In this document: one piece after another, positions 22,131 to 32,469 of the stretch | How positions within the stretch are numbered: position 1 is the stretch's first letter | How the letters are laid out: each line of letters begins with the position of its first letter | Source of the DNA: Strobilurus pachycystidiatus | Taxonomy: Eukaryota; Basidiomycota; Agaricomycetes; Agaricales; Physalacriaceae | NCBI GenBank assembly: GCA_019915135.1 | Contig: JAHLMK010000036.1 | Location: 81,454 to 145,453 of the forward strand | DNA: 64,000 nt | Direction of reading: 5' to 3' | Position numbers and translations under genes: made by a program | Notes under the pieces: generated by a model | Databases searched by the model: none | Told to the model about the DNA's origin: nothing | What the model saw: the letters and a program-made list of their open reading frames with translations, nothing else

Positions 22131-23319
22131 TCAACTACGAAGTCCGTGGGGTACAAGGGGAGGACGTCCAAAGACCTTGTAGAAACATGACACGTAGTGA
22201 TAGGCAAGCCCGTTCTCGGCGACGAATTGTTCTCCAAGGTCCATTGGTCCCTCTTTGAGACATTTTCTCGCCGCCTTGACCGTCGCCTGTGCCATCTCCG
22301 GAACTCCGCGCCATCCTCGCATCACCAGGTACAACTCCCCAAATGCCCTGCGCCGCTCGGGGTGGAACTGCGACCCGAATCCCTCGTCCTCGATCTGGTC
22401 AAATACGCCGGGAATCAGACTGCTTTCCCAGTAGCTCATGACGCTGAGGACACGGAGTTGACAATCAGGGTAAGACGACGTGTCCAGCTCGTCAAAGGTC
22501 TCGACGGCTGGCTGCTCTTCTCCCTCCTCAAGCTCCGCGTTATCGACGTCCATAGCAGCATCCATGAACCCTTCCGGCTTGACCTTGTAGCAGCGGCGAT
22601 CTAGGGCCAGAAGTTCGAAGCGGAAGTTGACCTCGAAAAGCTCGAAGAGGATCTCTTTGGCAACACGAGGGGGCGGGACTTGATATTGCTCCAGCTCGAC
22701 GCCGCGCCAGTTGACGACCAAATGCTCCATGTTTATGATGTCGACCGCGCCCTAAACCAAGTTCATGTCACTGAGTTGCGGTAATGTGAGTTAGCTAGCA
22801 AGATACCCACCTGAAGGCCGCCCTTCTCAATGCATTGGCAAAGGTCCCTCTTCATCTCTTGGTGCTGCTGCTTTGAACATCCCTCTCCCTCGCTCGGATG
22901 GAGCTCGGAGGAAGTGGATCTGAGAGGTCTTCGTCAGATGAATCAGACCTGTGAATAACTCTTGGAAAACTTACAGGGTGTTCGGCTTTGAGAGGTACTT
23001 CCTGTGCCACTGCGACGTGATGGGCCGGCGGCGGAAGCGATGGAAGCAGTGGGATTGTGAGAAATTGTCTTGTAGGAGGCGGCGGCGGCGGAAGAGAGAG
23101 GCACAGAAGCCGTGATTGCAACACCAGACTTGTTGGAGAAGAAGTCCGGAGGAGAGGCAAGTTTTTTTATGTAGTGGGCTATGCCTCGATAGCGCTCGAG
23201 AGAGGCAACACTCCCTTCAAAGACGATGGAATGGGGAGGAGTTGCATGAGCGTACGAGACAGCAAAGGCTTTGGGACGCATCTCCGGAGGGTACGTTACC
23301 CAGCTGTCAACTCTGACCC
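22131..23319 (-). pseudogene. Outer element gene 2, C-terminal part
   Basis: This continues the gene whose N-terminus lies at 31862, after the insertion of element A. On the minus strand 23319-22975 reads RVDSWVTYPPEMRPK and then PHSIVFEGSVASLERYRGIA. A donor (GTAAGT) ends it at 22975. The next exon lacks about 340 bp present in element A: PLPP is joined directly to the region matching ELHPSEGEGRS. The last exon, about 22,752-22131, is complete and ends FYKVFGRPPLVPHGLRS. The split, the exon deletion and the upstream stop make it non-functional. Confidence 0.8.
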
Positions 23320-23327
23320 CTTCTTCA
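23320..23327. repeat. Target-site duplication of element A, left copy
   Basis: CTTCTTCA directly precedes the left TIR; the same octamer follows the right TIR at 31026-31033. Eight-base duplications are the hAT hallmark. Restoring the site gives an uninterrupted gene 2 frame (TGAAGAAG on the minus strand) that matches the intact gene 2 of element A at the same codons. Confidence 0.95.
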
Positions 23328-23344
23328 TAGAGTCCCCAACGAGT

Positions 23345-23545
23345 ATATACCCGAGTATCGCAATACCCTACCTGCAAGGGATTCACACACTCACAGTCTG
23401 GCCCAACCCATACCCGTTACCCGAGTACAACTTAAGCGGGTACGAGTATGGGTAAGTAACGAGTATGATGAATATATATCCGGGTATCACCCTACTCGAG
23501 TATTAGAGCAGGTACCCGGCGAGTATACACGTAAAATCAGCTATG
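23345..23545. repeat. Subterminal TACCCG/CGGGTA repeats, gene 1 end of element A
   Basis: At least six copies of TACCCG or CGGGTA occur in both orientations, mixed with ACGAGTAT and CGAGTAT words (TATACCCGAGTATCGC, CATACCCGTTACCCGAG, GCGGGTACGAG, GGTACCCGGCGAG). The pattern continues at the other end of the element (30870-31008). Transposase binding is inferred from position. Confidence 0.6.
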
Positions 23546-23642
23546 TAACATGGTGCAAGTAGATATAAAGCCGTGAATATATAACGAAAGTCTTAGCTGG
23601 TAATGTAGTAGTGATATGAAGAATGTCTGTACAGGCGCGAGA

Positions 23643-26600
23643 TTAAGTAGCGTCAGTAACGACGGGGTCATCACGCTTCCGCTTACGCTTATCATTGAGT
23701 ACCTTGATAACCTTGTTGACAGGAACGTGACCGTCCTTGACCCAACCGTTCATCAGCGTCTGCGCTGCCGTCGTCTGTTCCTTGAGATTATGGCGTTTCT
23801 TCGTCACATTAAGACCACCGTGCGAGAATAGACGTTCAACATCAGTTGACGCAGCTACAAATTATATCAAACAATGGCAAGACATAGGATGGCCACAACG
23901 TACCTGGAGCAGATATAAAGTCGCAAGCCATCTGGGCAAACGCACCACCTGGTGTAATCTCTCGTTCACCCTCCTCGGGAATGGGATCAAGCAGATCGTA
24001 GAAGTAGCGAAGCGGGTCGGAACATGTGAAACACGGAGACGACAGCCAGTCCTCAACGGGATTAGCAGTATATCGGGTGTCCGCGGGCTTTGCGCGAAGG
24101 AGTTTTTCGACAGCACTAAGCGGCTCGTCAGTGGAAGTGGCGGCAGGTATGGCAGATGCAGAGGTGGTGACGCGGGGTCTGTAGTACGTATTGTATGTGT
24201 CGCGCATGATGTTTGAGGCAGTTACGATCCACTCCACCTCCCAATTGTGAGCACGGAACCATTCAAGTTTTTTGTCCGGGCGTAACACTAAAGATAAGTT
24301 AGCATTTGAGAACCGGGATAAAGAAAGAGACGTACTCATTGCCATGCGTGGCATTATGCTGTCGTCCGTGAGAGCATAGTACTTATTCAAGATGGCGCGC
24401 GCACGCATAGCCGCATAGCGAATAGCAAGCCTGTATTCACCCTTGAGATTGGCGATGACGGCTTCGTAATCGGTATTCATGGCGTCCATGAGAGGTATGA
24501 TGTCGTGTAAGAGGGGAACGGCGGACTTGGACATACGTTCCGTTATATCTATGAGGGGCTGTCAAAGGATGAGGAGAATGTTAAACGGACAACAAAACAA
24601 ACAAACCTTTGAGAGAGTGTGTAGCTGTTTGAGGAAGTGCCAATCCTCCTCATCTAAAGCATATCGCTTTAATGTGCGTGCTTGCTTCTTCCCCTTGCCC
24701 TTGCGAAGAGCCTGGCACATGGCATCAATGGCGGGGCGAAGTTCAAGGGCACGGGCAATGACATTGGTGTGGGTGTTCCAGCGAGTGACAACGGCGCGGA
24801 TCATCTTGAGGACGGCAATGCGCTTCGCTTTGCACATTTCTGCAAGTTCGTTCTGGAGGGCCTGCTTGTTCCAAACACGACGGCCAAACTTGTACAACTA
24901 CTCAAGAATTAGTGAGGCATGAGCGCGCTGATGAGGTTACATACCTTCGTCAAGACGGACTTCCCATACGCAATTTCATCCTGATCAACATCCTGCAGCT
25001 CCTCAAGGCCAAAAAGAATATCGTCGAGCTCCTCGTCAGCCATATCCTGCATCGCCTTTTGCAAACTATTGAGGACGGCGTCTTCATCATCCTCCTCGCG
25101 GTTGGGTTCCCCGCCAGCGTCCTCTTCATCATCCTGATCGCCATCTTCCTCAGCTTCTTCGCGTGAGAGTGAGAAAGGATCCTCTTCGTCGGGATGGGTG
25201 TCGGCGTCAGCATGCTCGTCGACTTTGATAGCTTTTTTGGTCTTGATGAAGGTGCCGTAGATGGCTTGACTGATGAGGTTGCATATATGACCAGCACAGC
25301 GGATGCGAGTGTCAGACCCAAAGATATGGTTTGCTGGGAGCTTGAGGTTCATGGCCGACACGAATGTGTTGTTGTTCGAGGCATTGTCACCCGCCGAACT
25401 CAACAACTACGAACTAACGTAAGAACAAGACCAGAGGAATAGAGAAGCAGCGTACCCTGTCAAGAAGTTCGTACCAGTCAAGCGCGTCATACGCAACGTC
25501 GGCGAGATAGTCGCCAGTGTGTGATTTCTTAAGCCTGAGGGGAATGTTAGAGAGGGGAGAATGAATTGAACCAGGATACTTACGGGAGCATATCAAGACC
25601 AGTTACGGTCATCTTTCCTTTGTAGCAGAACGCCACCAGCAGGCCGAGGACATCCCCGCCGTTGGGAGCCGCCCATCCATCAAAGATCAGATGCAGCGCA
25701 CCACCAAATGACTAGGGAAATCATGAGTATTGTCCATTCGAAGGCACGGGGGATGAACGCACATGTAGAAACTTCTTCAACTCATCCTTGGTCATGCGAG
25801 CGATCTCGTTCAGATCCGAGGAGACCGTAGTTGCGCACGGGATCAAGGCGGCCGCCTTTGCGTCGAACATCTCGATAATCTCGCGGAAGGGACCATCCTC
25901 GCAGATGAGAAATGGACGATGATTGACGGCGGCCCATTTGGCGAGCAGCCACCGAAGCTTGCCAGTGGAGAAGGTACTCCCCTTTGCAAACGCCTCGACC
26001 GTCGTCTGCGTCTCGCCAGCATCTGCAGTCTTCTTGGCACGGCAGTTATTGATGTGTTTGTGGAGATTGGAGGTGCCGTAGTCGTTGCATTTGCGATGCG
26101 CATAGGTGGACTCGTCACTAAGGGTATGTTAGCAGCCGGTCAGATACAAAACAAAGATACGCACTAGCGACAGGTGAATTCTTGATACCAGTCAAAGTCA
26201 CCGCGAATTTTCATCCAGCGGATAAGAACGGTTTCCTTCGGAAGAAAGTGCTTGTAAGCGGCGGACGTCCAAGAAGCATCCTCTGGAGGACATTAGTATG
26301 TAGCCTTGAGGGAGACAGACAAGAGCTTACTCATTGCTTTCTCCAATTTGACACGCTGCTGAGCGCGAGTCTCCGGCGCAGACGAGATAGTCTCTCCATC
26401 CTCTTTGTCGTCTTCGAGTATGATGATTGGTTCGGGAGTGGGGGTTGCCTTCCGCTTCTTGCGCGCCTTGGGGCGCTTCTTTACTTTACTGGGCGCCGCT
26501 GTGTCGTCGTCTTCGAGATCGGAGGCAGCTTTGTCGGTAAGCGTCTTCTTCTTACGTTTCGCGGCGGGTGGTGGGTCGGGGTCCTCTTCGCTGGATTCTG

Positions 26601-26697
26601 CGTCGGATCCTGCGTCTGAAGCTGGTCCGGCAGCCGGCCGCTTGGCGCGAGGAGCGGAGGTTTTCTTTTGGGAAGATAGGGAGGCGGAGGGTTTCAT
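23643..26697 (-). CDS. hAT superfamily transposase, gene 1 of element A
   Basis: Ten exons (26697-26331, 26282-26165, 26117-25763, 25711-25584, 25534-25456, 25406-24945, 24897-24607, 24558-24336, 24287-23904, 23854-23643) with GT-AG introns join in frame to 872 residues and a TAA stop. Residues 1-120 are basic and acidic low-complexity sequence with Lys/Arg clusters that could serve as nuclear localisation signals. Around 155-190 is a BED-like zinc-finger region (FTC ... HRKCNDYGTSNLHKHINNC). The core includes HLIFDGWAAPNGGDVLG and SSAGDNASNN, which may carry the catalytic Asp residues of the RNase H-like fold, then an acidic insert (about 400-470). The C-terminus has ASTDVERLFSHGG, the hAT dimerisation signature. 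It is expected to cut and paste the element in the nucleus. All introns are in phase, supporting an intact gene. Confidence 0.9.
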
Positions 26698-27104
26698 TTT
26701 CCTGCGGCGGGTACGTTTAGTCAGGTAGAGATACGCGAGGGGGGTTATACATACATGAGAACGAGAAGTCTATGAATGAACGTGTCCGGAAATGAATGGA
26801 GCGACCTATGGTGCAGGTCAGGAAAAGTCGGAGGCGGGCGGTGAAAAAAAAACATACCAAAGGGCGCGCAAAGATTAGAGAGGTGTATGGTAACAGATGC
26901 GTTGATAGGCCAAAGGATAACTAGAAGATAGATCAGAGCGTCCCAGTAACAATGTGCGCCACATACCGAGTTGCCAACGCTGACACGCAAAGTGCCGCTG
27001 GACGAGCTAACCCGCCCCTACTCAGATCCTCCCACCGAGTCACTCAATGCCTGCTGCCCTTCCTCCCAGAATTCTCCCGCCCTTGAAACCGAACCCGACA
27101 GCAA

Positions 27105-27612
27105 CAGACGATAAGTCTGCACTGGCAATGAGCTGAACTCGGCAATGAGTCGAGTTCAGAAGCTGCAGCGAAGATAATTCGCGCAGCTGTGAGGGTACGC
27201 ACCACTGGCAATAAGTCAGTGGCGGGCCAAGAGGTGTTGAGAAGGGGGCGGCGGGGCGGTCGTGGTGGGAGTATGCCTGAAGAAGGGATCGGGACTCGAA
27301 CGTTTCAAGTCCAGCTTGCCGAAATGCCGTGCCACCAGCCACAAACAAATTTGTGGCTGGTGGCACGGCATTTCGGCCAAGGCGTGCACAGGACTTGGAC
27401 GTCCTAATCGGGTCCATCACCCATCTCTGGTTTCTGCCCACCACCATCCCGCCGCCCGCCCCGTCGCCTCTGTCCTTGCTGACGCCGCCCGTCGTCACTG
27501 ACTTATTGCCAGTGGCGATTCCTCTCATTGCTGCGCGAATTATCTTCGCTGCAGCTCCTGAACTCGACTCATTGCCGAGTTCAGCTCATTGCCAGTGCAG
27601 ACTTATCGTCTG
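27105..27612. promoter_or_regulatory. Large nested palindrome forming the divergent promoter of element A
   Basis: Two 80-bp arms, 27105-27184 and 27533-27612, are inverted copies with a single mismatch. At the centre (27318-27377) is a perfect inverted repeat with 28-bp arms and a 4-base spacer. Between these, further pairs occur (CCACTGGCAATAAGTCAGTGG on the left, its mirror on the right). Each arm also contains its own small hairpins: AGAC-GATAA-GTCT, GAACTCG-GCAATGAGT-CGAGTTC and GCGAA-GATAA-TTCGC. The block lies between the divergent start codons at 26697 and 28120. A diverged region with the same plan stands in the outer element at 32470-32998. Roles could include bidirectional transcription, transposase binding or self-silencing; none is shown. 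Confidence 0.75.
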
Positions 27613-28119
27613 TCACTTTGCCGCCGCGGACGCTCATTCTCCGGACAATCGGGATCGGACTGTTATTGGTGGCGCGGAGGGCGGCCCTTATTTTGATCCA
27701 GGTGCGTACCTTTCCTATTTGACCTGTATGGGCGCGTGGGCGTCAACTGATTCGATCGCGCCTATCTGCAGCTCCCATCGCGCCCACCCCACAATCTGGT
27801 ATGTACATTTACGCATCATTGTCCGTTCAATAATGGACTCATTCCCACCTCTCATCATTGCAGAACACCGCGCTCGCTCTGGACATATTCCGAAGAACAG
27901 ATTGTACCCTCCTGCTGCCAGGTGCGTCTTTGACAATGACATCTCCGTAACCCAACTTATAATTGCCAGTTCACTGCATTCCTTTGGCGCCGAGGCGGAC
28001 CATATTAAGTCGGGCCTCAACACACCACACCAATATTCCCGTTTCTGTGCGTATTTCACTCCCACCAATTCGCAGTTCAAACTAACACTTATTCTGCTAG
28101 ATTATCAACTCGCTGCACC

Positions 28120-30510
28120 ATGTCCAGCTCCTCATCTCATCCCGCGTCATCATCCACACCCGCCGTCGCCAGCGCTTCACGTGTCAGATACGCCCCGCTC
28201 AAGTCTTACGAGGGCAAAGTGGGCTACTTCGATGAAGCGGAACGCATGTTCATCACCTCGCCCAATTGCGAGTACATCGAGCTCCCGCCATATCCTCGCG
28301 AAGACCATACGACGATGATGCTTCGGGACCGACATTTTGGTCACGACGACCCACTGTATCACCCTCAGCCATTTGACTATTCCGTCGCCCATCTAGCCCT
28401 CATCCGCCACCCCTCCAAACTCCAACATACAGACGAACTCCTGTGGCACCTCCCAGGAGAGTCCCATTTCGAGCGCGTCAAGCTGGGAGACGCCTCGTCT
28501 GGTCTTGGTACCATTGACCGCCCATTTTGCGATGTTTTGAGGGATCATTGGCGGCGAGTGAAGAAGCGCCTTGCAGAGGAGAACACAAAGCAAGCGGGGA
28601 CCGACGACCAGGGCAAGCTGATGAGCGATCCGTACCTGCAAGACGTTTTCCCTCGCATGAAGTATCTTGCGGGGCGCCTCGATATACCTTCCAGTTACGA
28701 CGAAGCAGTCATGGTGTGGTGCATGCTCCAGCGGCTCATCCTCGAGGTCGAGGCGCGCATGACTTGGCTGCTCGAAGTGCGGGCCATCTTTCGCGACGTG
28801 ACTGCGAAACGGGTTGGTGTGCGAAATGTTGTCGGTGCTGTAACCGACCAGAAGGACATTGCGGACAGTTTGTATCGAGTATGTGTCTCTTTTGTCGATG
28901 TCTGGGGTTTCACTAATCTGATCCTTAGGCCGGTGTTCCTATCTGGCTCTGTCGGCCCATTGGTGCTGAAGAGGGTGTCAGAGTCGACAGCTGGGTGACG
29001 TACCCGCCGGACATGCGCCCCAAGGACTTCGTCGTCTCGTACAACCATGCAACTCCTCCCCACCCAATCGTATTCGAGGGGAGTGTTGCCTCTCTCGAAC
29101 GTTATCGCGGCATGGCACACTACATCAGAAAGCTCGCCTCACCACCCGACTTCTTCTCCAACAAGAGTGGAGTCGCCATTCTTCCTTCGTTGTCAACATC
29201 TTCCACCACCACCACCTCCAAAAAACGAACTTATTCGGCTCGGTCGCGTCCTGCTTTGACGTCTCCCACCGTCCCCGATTCTCTGCCATCCGCTGCAGGA
29301 CCTTCGCGTCTGAGATCCACGGCCCAGAGCCACACACCATGTAAGTCTTGATCTATTCAATGCTAACCTAGCTAACTCGAACTTTGCAGATCCACTACCT
29401 CCGCGCCCCACTACCCTCAAGCCGAAAGGACCGCCTACCCTTCAACGCGATAAGTTCGTTGATGTCCACACGCCTCTTATGCCCCGTTCGGTTGGAAGTT
29501 GGACGACAGCTCTGGGTCGCGTCAAGGCGGATACCGCCCATTCGCCGCGAGTCATTCCTGCTGAGGGTGTCAATGCCGGCTACGCTCTCCCCGATCCCAA
29601 CGTTATCGCTGGCGTCGACAAGGACCACACGCGCGGGTACATGTTCACCGCCTATGTCCGGCTTCGGCACATCCTCCACTATCGCATGCAGTCGGACGCC
29701 TTCGAACCTTTGAATGCCATGGCGTGGAGGCGAATTCTGGGCATTGAGCTCCACCCAAGCGAGGGAGAAGGGCGGTCGAGGGTACAACATCAGGAGATGA
29801 AGAAGGATCTGTGTGACTGCATCGAGAAGGGCGGTCTTCAAGTGCGTAATTGCTAACTCACGGAATCATTCCTGATCTTTTTGCAGGGTACCGTGGACAT
29901 CTCCAACCTGAGACACTCCCTCGTTAATTGGCGCGGGACCGAATTGGAACAAAATCGAGTTCCACCCCCCCGGATCGGCAAAGAGATCCTTTGGGAGCTC
30001 TTCGAGATCAATTTCCGCGTTGAGCTCCTCACCCTCGACCGCCACTGCTACACACTCAAACCGGAAGGCTTTGCCGAGGCCGTCATGGATGTCGATGTCG
30101 ACGCAGGGGAACCGGAGCCGGGAGAGTATGTGGAGAGCCAAAGCTTTGACGACTTGGATGCCTCCTCCCACGCGGATCGACAACTTCGAGTACTCGGTGC
30201 CATGAGTTACTGGGAGAGCAGTCTCATCCCCGGCGTTTTCAAGGACATCGAGGACGAGGGATTCGGCTCGCAGTGGCATCCGGAGCGTCGACGGGCATTC
30301 GGAGACTTGTTCCGGGTGATGCGAGGGTGGCGTGGCGTTCCCGAGATGGATGCAGCCACGGTCAAAGCAGCGACAAAGTGTCTCGGGGAGAGGTCGCTGG
30401 ACCTTGGAGAGCAACTCGTCGCCGAAGACCGCCTGGCCCATCATTACGTTCGATGCTTCTATAAGATCTTTGGACGTCCACCTCTTGTACCACACGGCCT
30501 CCGCGATTGA
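28120..30510 (+). CDS. Accessory protein of the two-gene hAT lineage, gene 2 of element A
   Basis: Four exons (28120-28878, 28929-29340, 29390-29841, 29887-30510) with 45-50 bp GT-AG introns join in frame to 748 residues ending VPHGLRD. Upstream, 27.7-28.1 kb has several GT-AG pairs that look like 5'-UTR introns. Visible regions are a Ser-rich start, a conserved block with MFITSPNCEYIELPPYPRED (about 35-55), a helical charged segment, the block DIADSLYRAGVPIWLCRP (about 249-266), a Ser/Thr/Pro-rich low-complexity linker (about 340-390), and a C-terminal domain with NWRGTELEQ, an acidic insert, HPERRRAFGDLFRVMRGW and FYKIFGRPPLVP. I recognise no known domain and no membrane segment. Its conservation with the transposase in three elements suggests a role in transposition, regulation or defence evasion; this is inference. 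Confidence 0.85.
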
Positions 30511-30716
30511 CACTACACTTTACAGACTTTTTTTTACTTATATCTTGACTCTTGGTCCGCTACCATTACGATACGCATACTCGTCGCCTCTACGCTCCGC
30601 CGGCGGATTTATATTTGTATTATTACTACATGTGATCTTGGACTTTCGAATTTTTTTTTTGTTAATGGCTTGATAGAAGAACAATGTCATAACTTATTGC
30701 ATGTGGAGGCAAGGCA

Positions 30717-30824
30717 TTCATCGCCGTTTGGCCTAATGGTAACACGCCCTCGTCTGTTGGTTCTCAACGTGAAAATGGCTGGAACTCTGCGGGTTCGATT
30801 CTCGTAGGGTTCATTTTGTTACAA
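30717..30824 (+). other. tRNA-like block of element A
   Basis: The block starts TTCATCGCCGTTTGGCCTAA and holds a D-arm-like GGC-CTAATGGTAACAC-GCC, a small hairpin (GTTG-GTTCT-CAAC), and a T-arm-like GCGGG-TTCGATT-CTCGT with a canonical seven-base T-loop. It ends TCATTTTGTTACAA. The box B-like GGGTTCGATTC and the box A-like TTTGGCCTAATGG could drive RNA polymerase III. No acceptor stem pairs, so it is not a normal tRNA gene. The same module, diverged, is at 21841-21954 in the outer element, also between gene 2 and the TIR. Confidence 0.5.
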
Positions 30825-30868
30825 TGCCTTGGGTCTACTCACAATACTAATAAAAGTGGGGCAAGTAT

Positions 30869-31008
30869 CAACGGGTATCCGGCAGACCAGCCTCTTGGCC
30901 CGATACTTACTCGGTACCCGGGTGTCGCATACCCGAGTATTCTTTAGCACCCGAGTAAGGGTCTACCCGGATAGAGGTGTTGTACTCGGGTATACCCGTT
31001 TTCGCAGC
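30869..31008. repeat. Subterminal TACCCG/CGGGTA repeats, gene 2 end of element A
   Basis: About seven copies of TACCCG, CACCCG or CGGGTA in both orientations stand just inside the right TIR (AACGGGTATCCGG, CGGTACCCGGG, CATACCCGAG, CTCGGGTATACCCG). They mirror the other end of the element. Confidence 0.6.
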
Positions 31009-31025
31009 ACTCGTTGGGGACTCTA

Positions 31026-31862
31026 CTTCTTCAGCACCAATCTTGCGACAGAGCCAGAAAGGAACGCCTGCCTGACAATAACATCAGAGAACAAATCAGA
31101 CATGAGCGAAGGAACACTTACACGGTAAAGATTGTCCGCAAGATCCTTCTGGTTGGTCACTGCGCCAACAACATTCCGCACTCCCACCCGCTTTGCAGTG
31201 ACGTCTCAAAAGATTGCTCGCACTTCGAGCAACCAAGTCATGCGCGCCTCAACTTCGAGGATGAGTCGCTGTAACATGCACCAAACCATGACCGCTTCGT
31301 CGTAGCTGGAGGGTACGTCCAGGCGGCCAGCAAGATACTTCATGCGGGGGAACACATCGTGGAGGTATGGATTGTTCTTGAGCTTGTCCTTGTCGTCCCC
31401 CTCTGCAAGCTTCAGGTTCTCCTTGGAAAGCCGCTTCTTTACTCGCCGCCAATGATCCCTCAAGACGTCGCAGAAGGGGCGGTTGATGGTACCAAGACCT
31501 GAAGAGGCGTCTCCCAGCTTGATGCGGTCAAAGTGGGCATCTGAAGGGAGATACCAGAGGAGCTCATCGGTGTTTTGGAGTTTGGAGGGATGGCGGATGA
31601 GCGCAAGGTGGGCGACAGAGTAGTCGAATGGCTGCGGGTAGTAGAGAGGATCGTCAACGCCAAAATGGCGGTCAGCCAGCATTGACACAACATGGTTCTC
31701 GCGCGGAAGGGGCGGAAGTTCGATGTATTCGCAATTTGGAGAGGTGATGAACATGCCCTCGGCCTCATCGAAGTAGCCAACCTTGCCCTTGTAAGACTTG
31801 AGGGGGGCGTACTTGACGCGCGCCGGACCAACTGCAGTCGGGGCGGAGGACGAACTGGCCAT
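31026..31862 (-). pseudogene. Outer element gene 2, N-terminal part
   Basis: The ATG is at 31862. The frame reads MASSSSAPTAVGPARVKYAPL and then MFITSPNCEYIELPPLPREN, closely matching gene 2 of element A (MFITSPNCEYIELPPYPRED). An in-frame TGA at 31206-31208 replaces the Arg of RAIFRDVT. Exon 1 ends at 31122; a 50-bp intron follows and exon 2 starts at 31071. Exon 2 is cut at 31026 by element A and continues at 23319. The insertion and nonsense codon make it non-functional. Confidence 0.85.
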
Positions 31863-32469
31863 TGTCTATCTGTGCGAAGCAAGTCGTTTCTAACAGCCAA
31901 GATTAGGTGCATGTCATGGAGTTATGAGGGGAGGGGGTACTCACTGTGACAAATGAAGCAGCGGCTCGTTGATTGTGCGCTCAAGCAACCAAGAAAGGCG
32001 GCAATCTAGATACAAGCTGATGAGTCCTTGTACGGTCTAGCAAGAAGGTTTGAATGCACAACAAGCAGCTGGCGCGTGTCGCTGGCGAGCGAGGACTCTG
32101 GAATGAGAACAAGTCCGTCAGTACTGCAAGCGACGCTGGGCAGATTGACAGACCAGAACAGGCAAGCGTCGGCGTAGGATGCGCTGGAGAGCGGGAAATC
32201 TAGAATGGGATCAAGTCCATCAGTACTGCAGGCGACGATGGGCAATCAACTCACCAGGACAAGCAAGTGTCTGTCAGTGTACTGTAGAAGCGCCCGCCTT
32301 GCTGCCAGGTATCTGGACTGGCGGCGCGATAGAGATCAGTACGCGCCCAGCCAAGGACAAATAGTAAAAGACGTACCTTGATCAAAGGTGGGGCCGCACT
32401 CCTTGTCACCAATTGCGCCCGGATGCCGATCCTACGGAGGCTGAGAGCCGCCGCGGTGGGTTCAGCGAC
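31863..32469. other. 5' leader region of outer gene 2
   Basis: No coding frame is supported. Several GT-AG pairs in the minus orientation suggest leader introns, as in element A. A direct repeat of about 45 bp with GTCC(G/A)TCAGTACTGCA(A/G)GCGACG lies near 32,110-32,135 and 32,214-32,239. Confidence 0.4.

Larger units (their letters stand above)
23328..31025. mobile_element. Element A: intact 7,698-bp two-gene hAT-type transposon
   Basis: Perfect 17-bp TIRs (TAGAGTCCCCAACGAGT at 23328-23344, its complement at 31009-31025) and a perfect 8-bp duplication CTTCTTCA define the ends. The content from left is: subterminal TACCCG repeats, gene 1 (hAT transposase, minus, 26697-23643), a palindromic divergent promoter (27105-27612), gene 2 (accessory protein, plus, 28120-30510), a tRNA-like block, and subterminal repeats. 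Both genes splice to complete frames, so the element may be autonomous. It sits inside gene 2 of an older relative in the opposite orientation. A virtually identical copy lies at 47105-54803. Confidence 0.95.

Noticed and set aside
22197..22604. Plus-strand frame of 135 codons
   Set aside because: It is the shadow of the last exon of outer gene 2, which has clear homology on the minus strand.
27329..28318. A 329-codon open frame through the promoter region of element A
   Set aside because: It runs through the palindrome and overlaps the start of gene 2 in another frame. It has no conserved counterpart in the outer element and ignores clear GT-AG signals of the leader.
29866..30513. Minus-strand 215-codon frame
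   Set aside because: It lies opposite gene 2 exon 4, which is supported by splicing and by homology to two other elements.
30717..30824. A functional tRNA gene
   Set aside because: The T-arm is good and the D-arm passable, but no 7-bp acceptor stem or normal anticodon arm can be formed. Kept as a tRNA-like block only.
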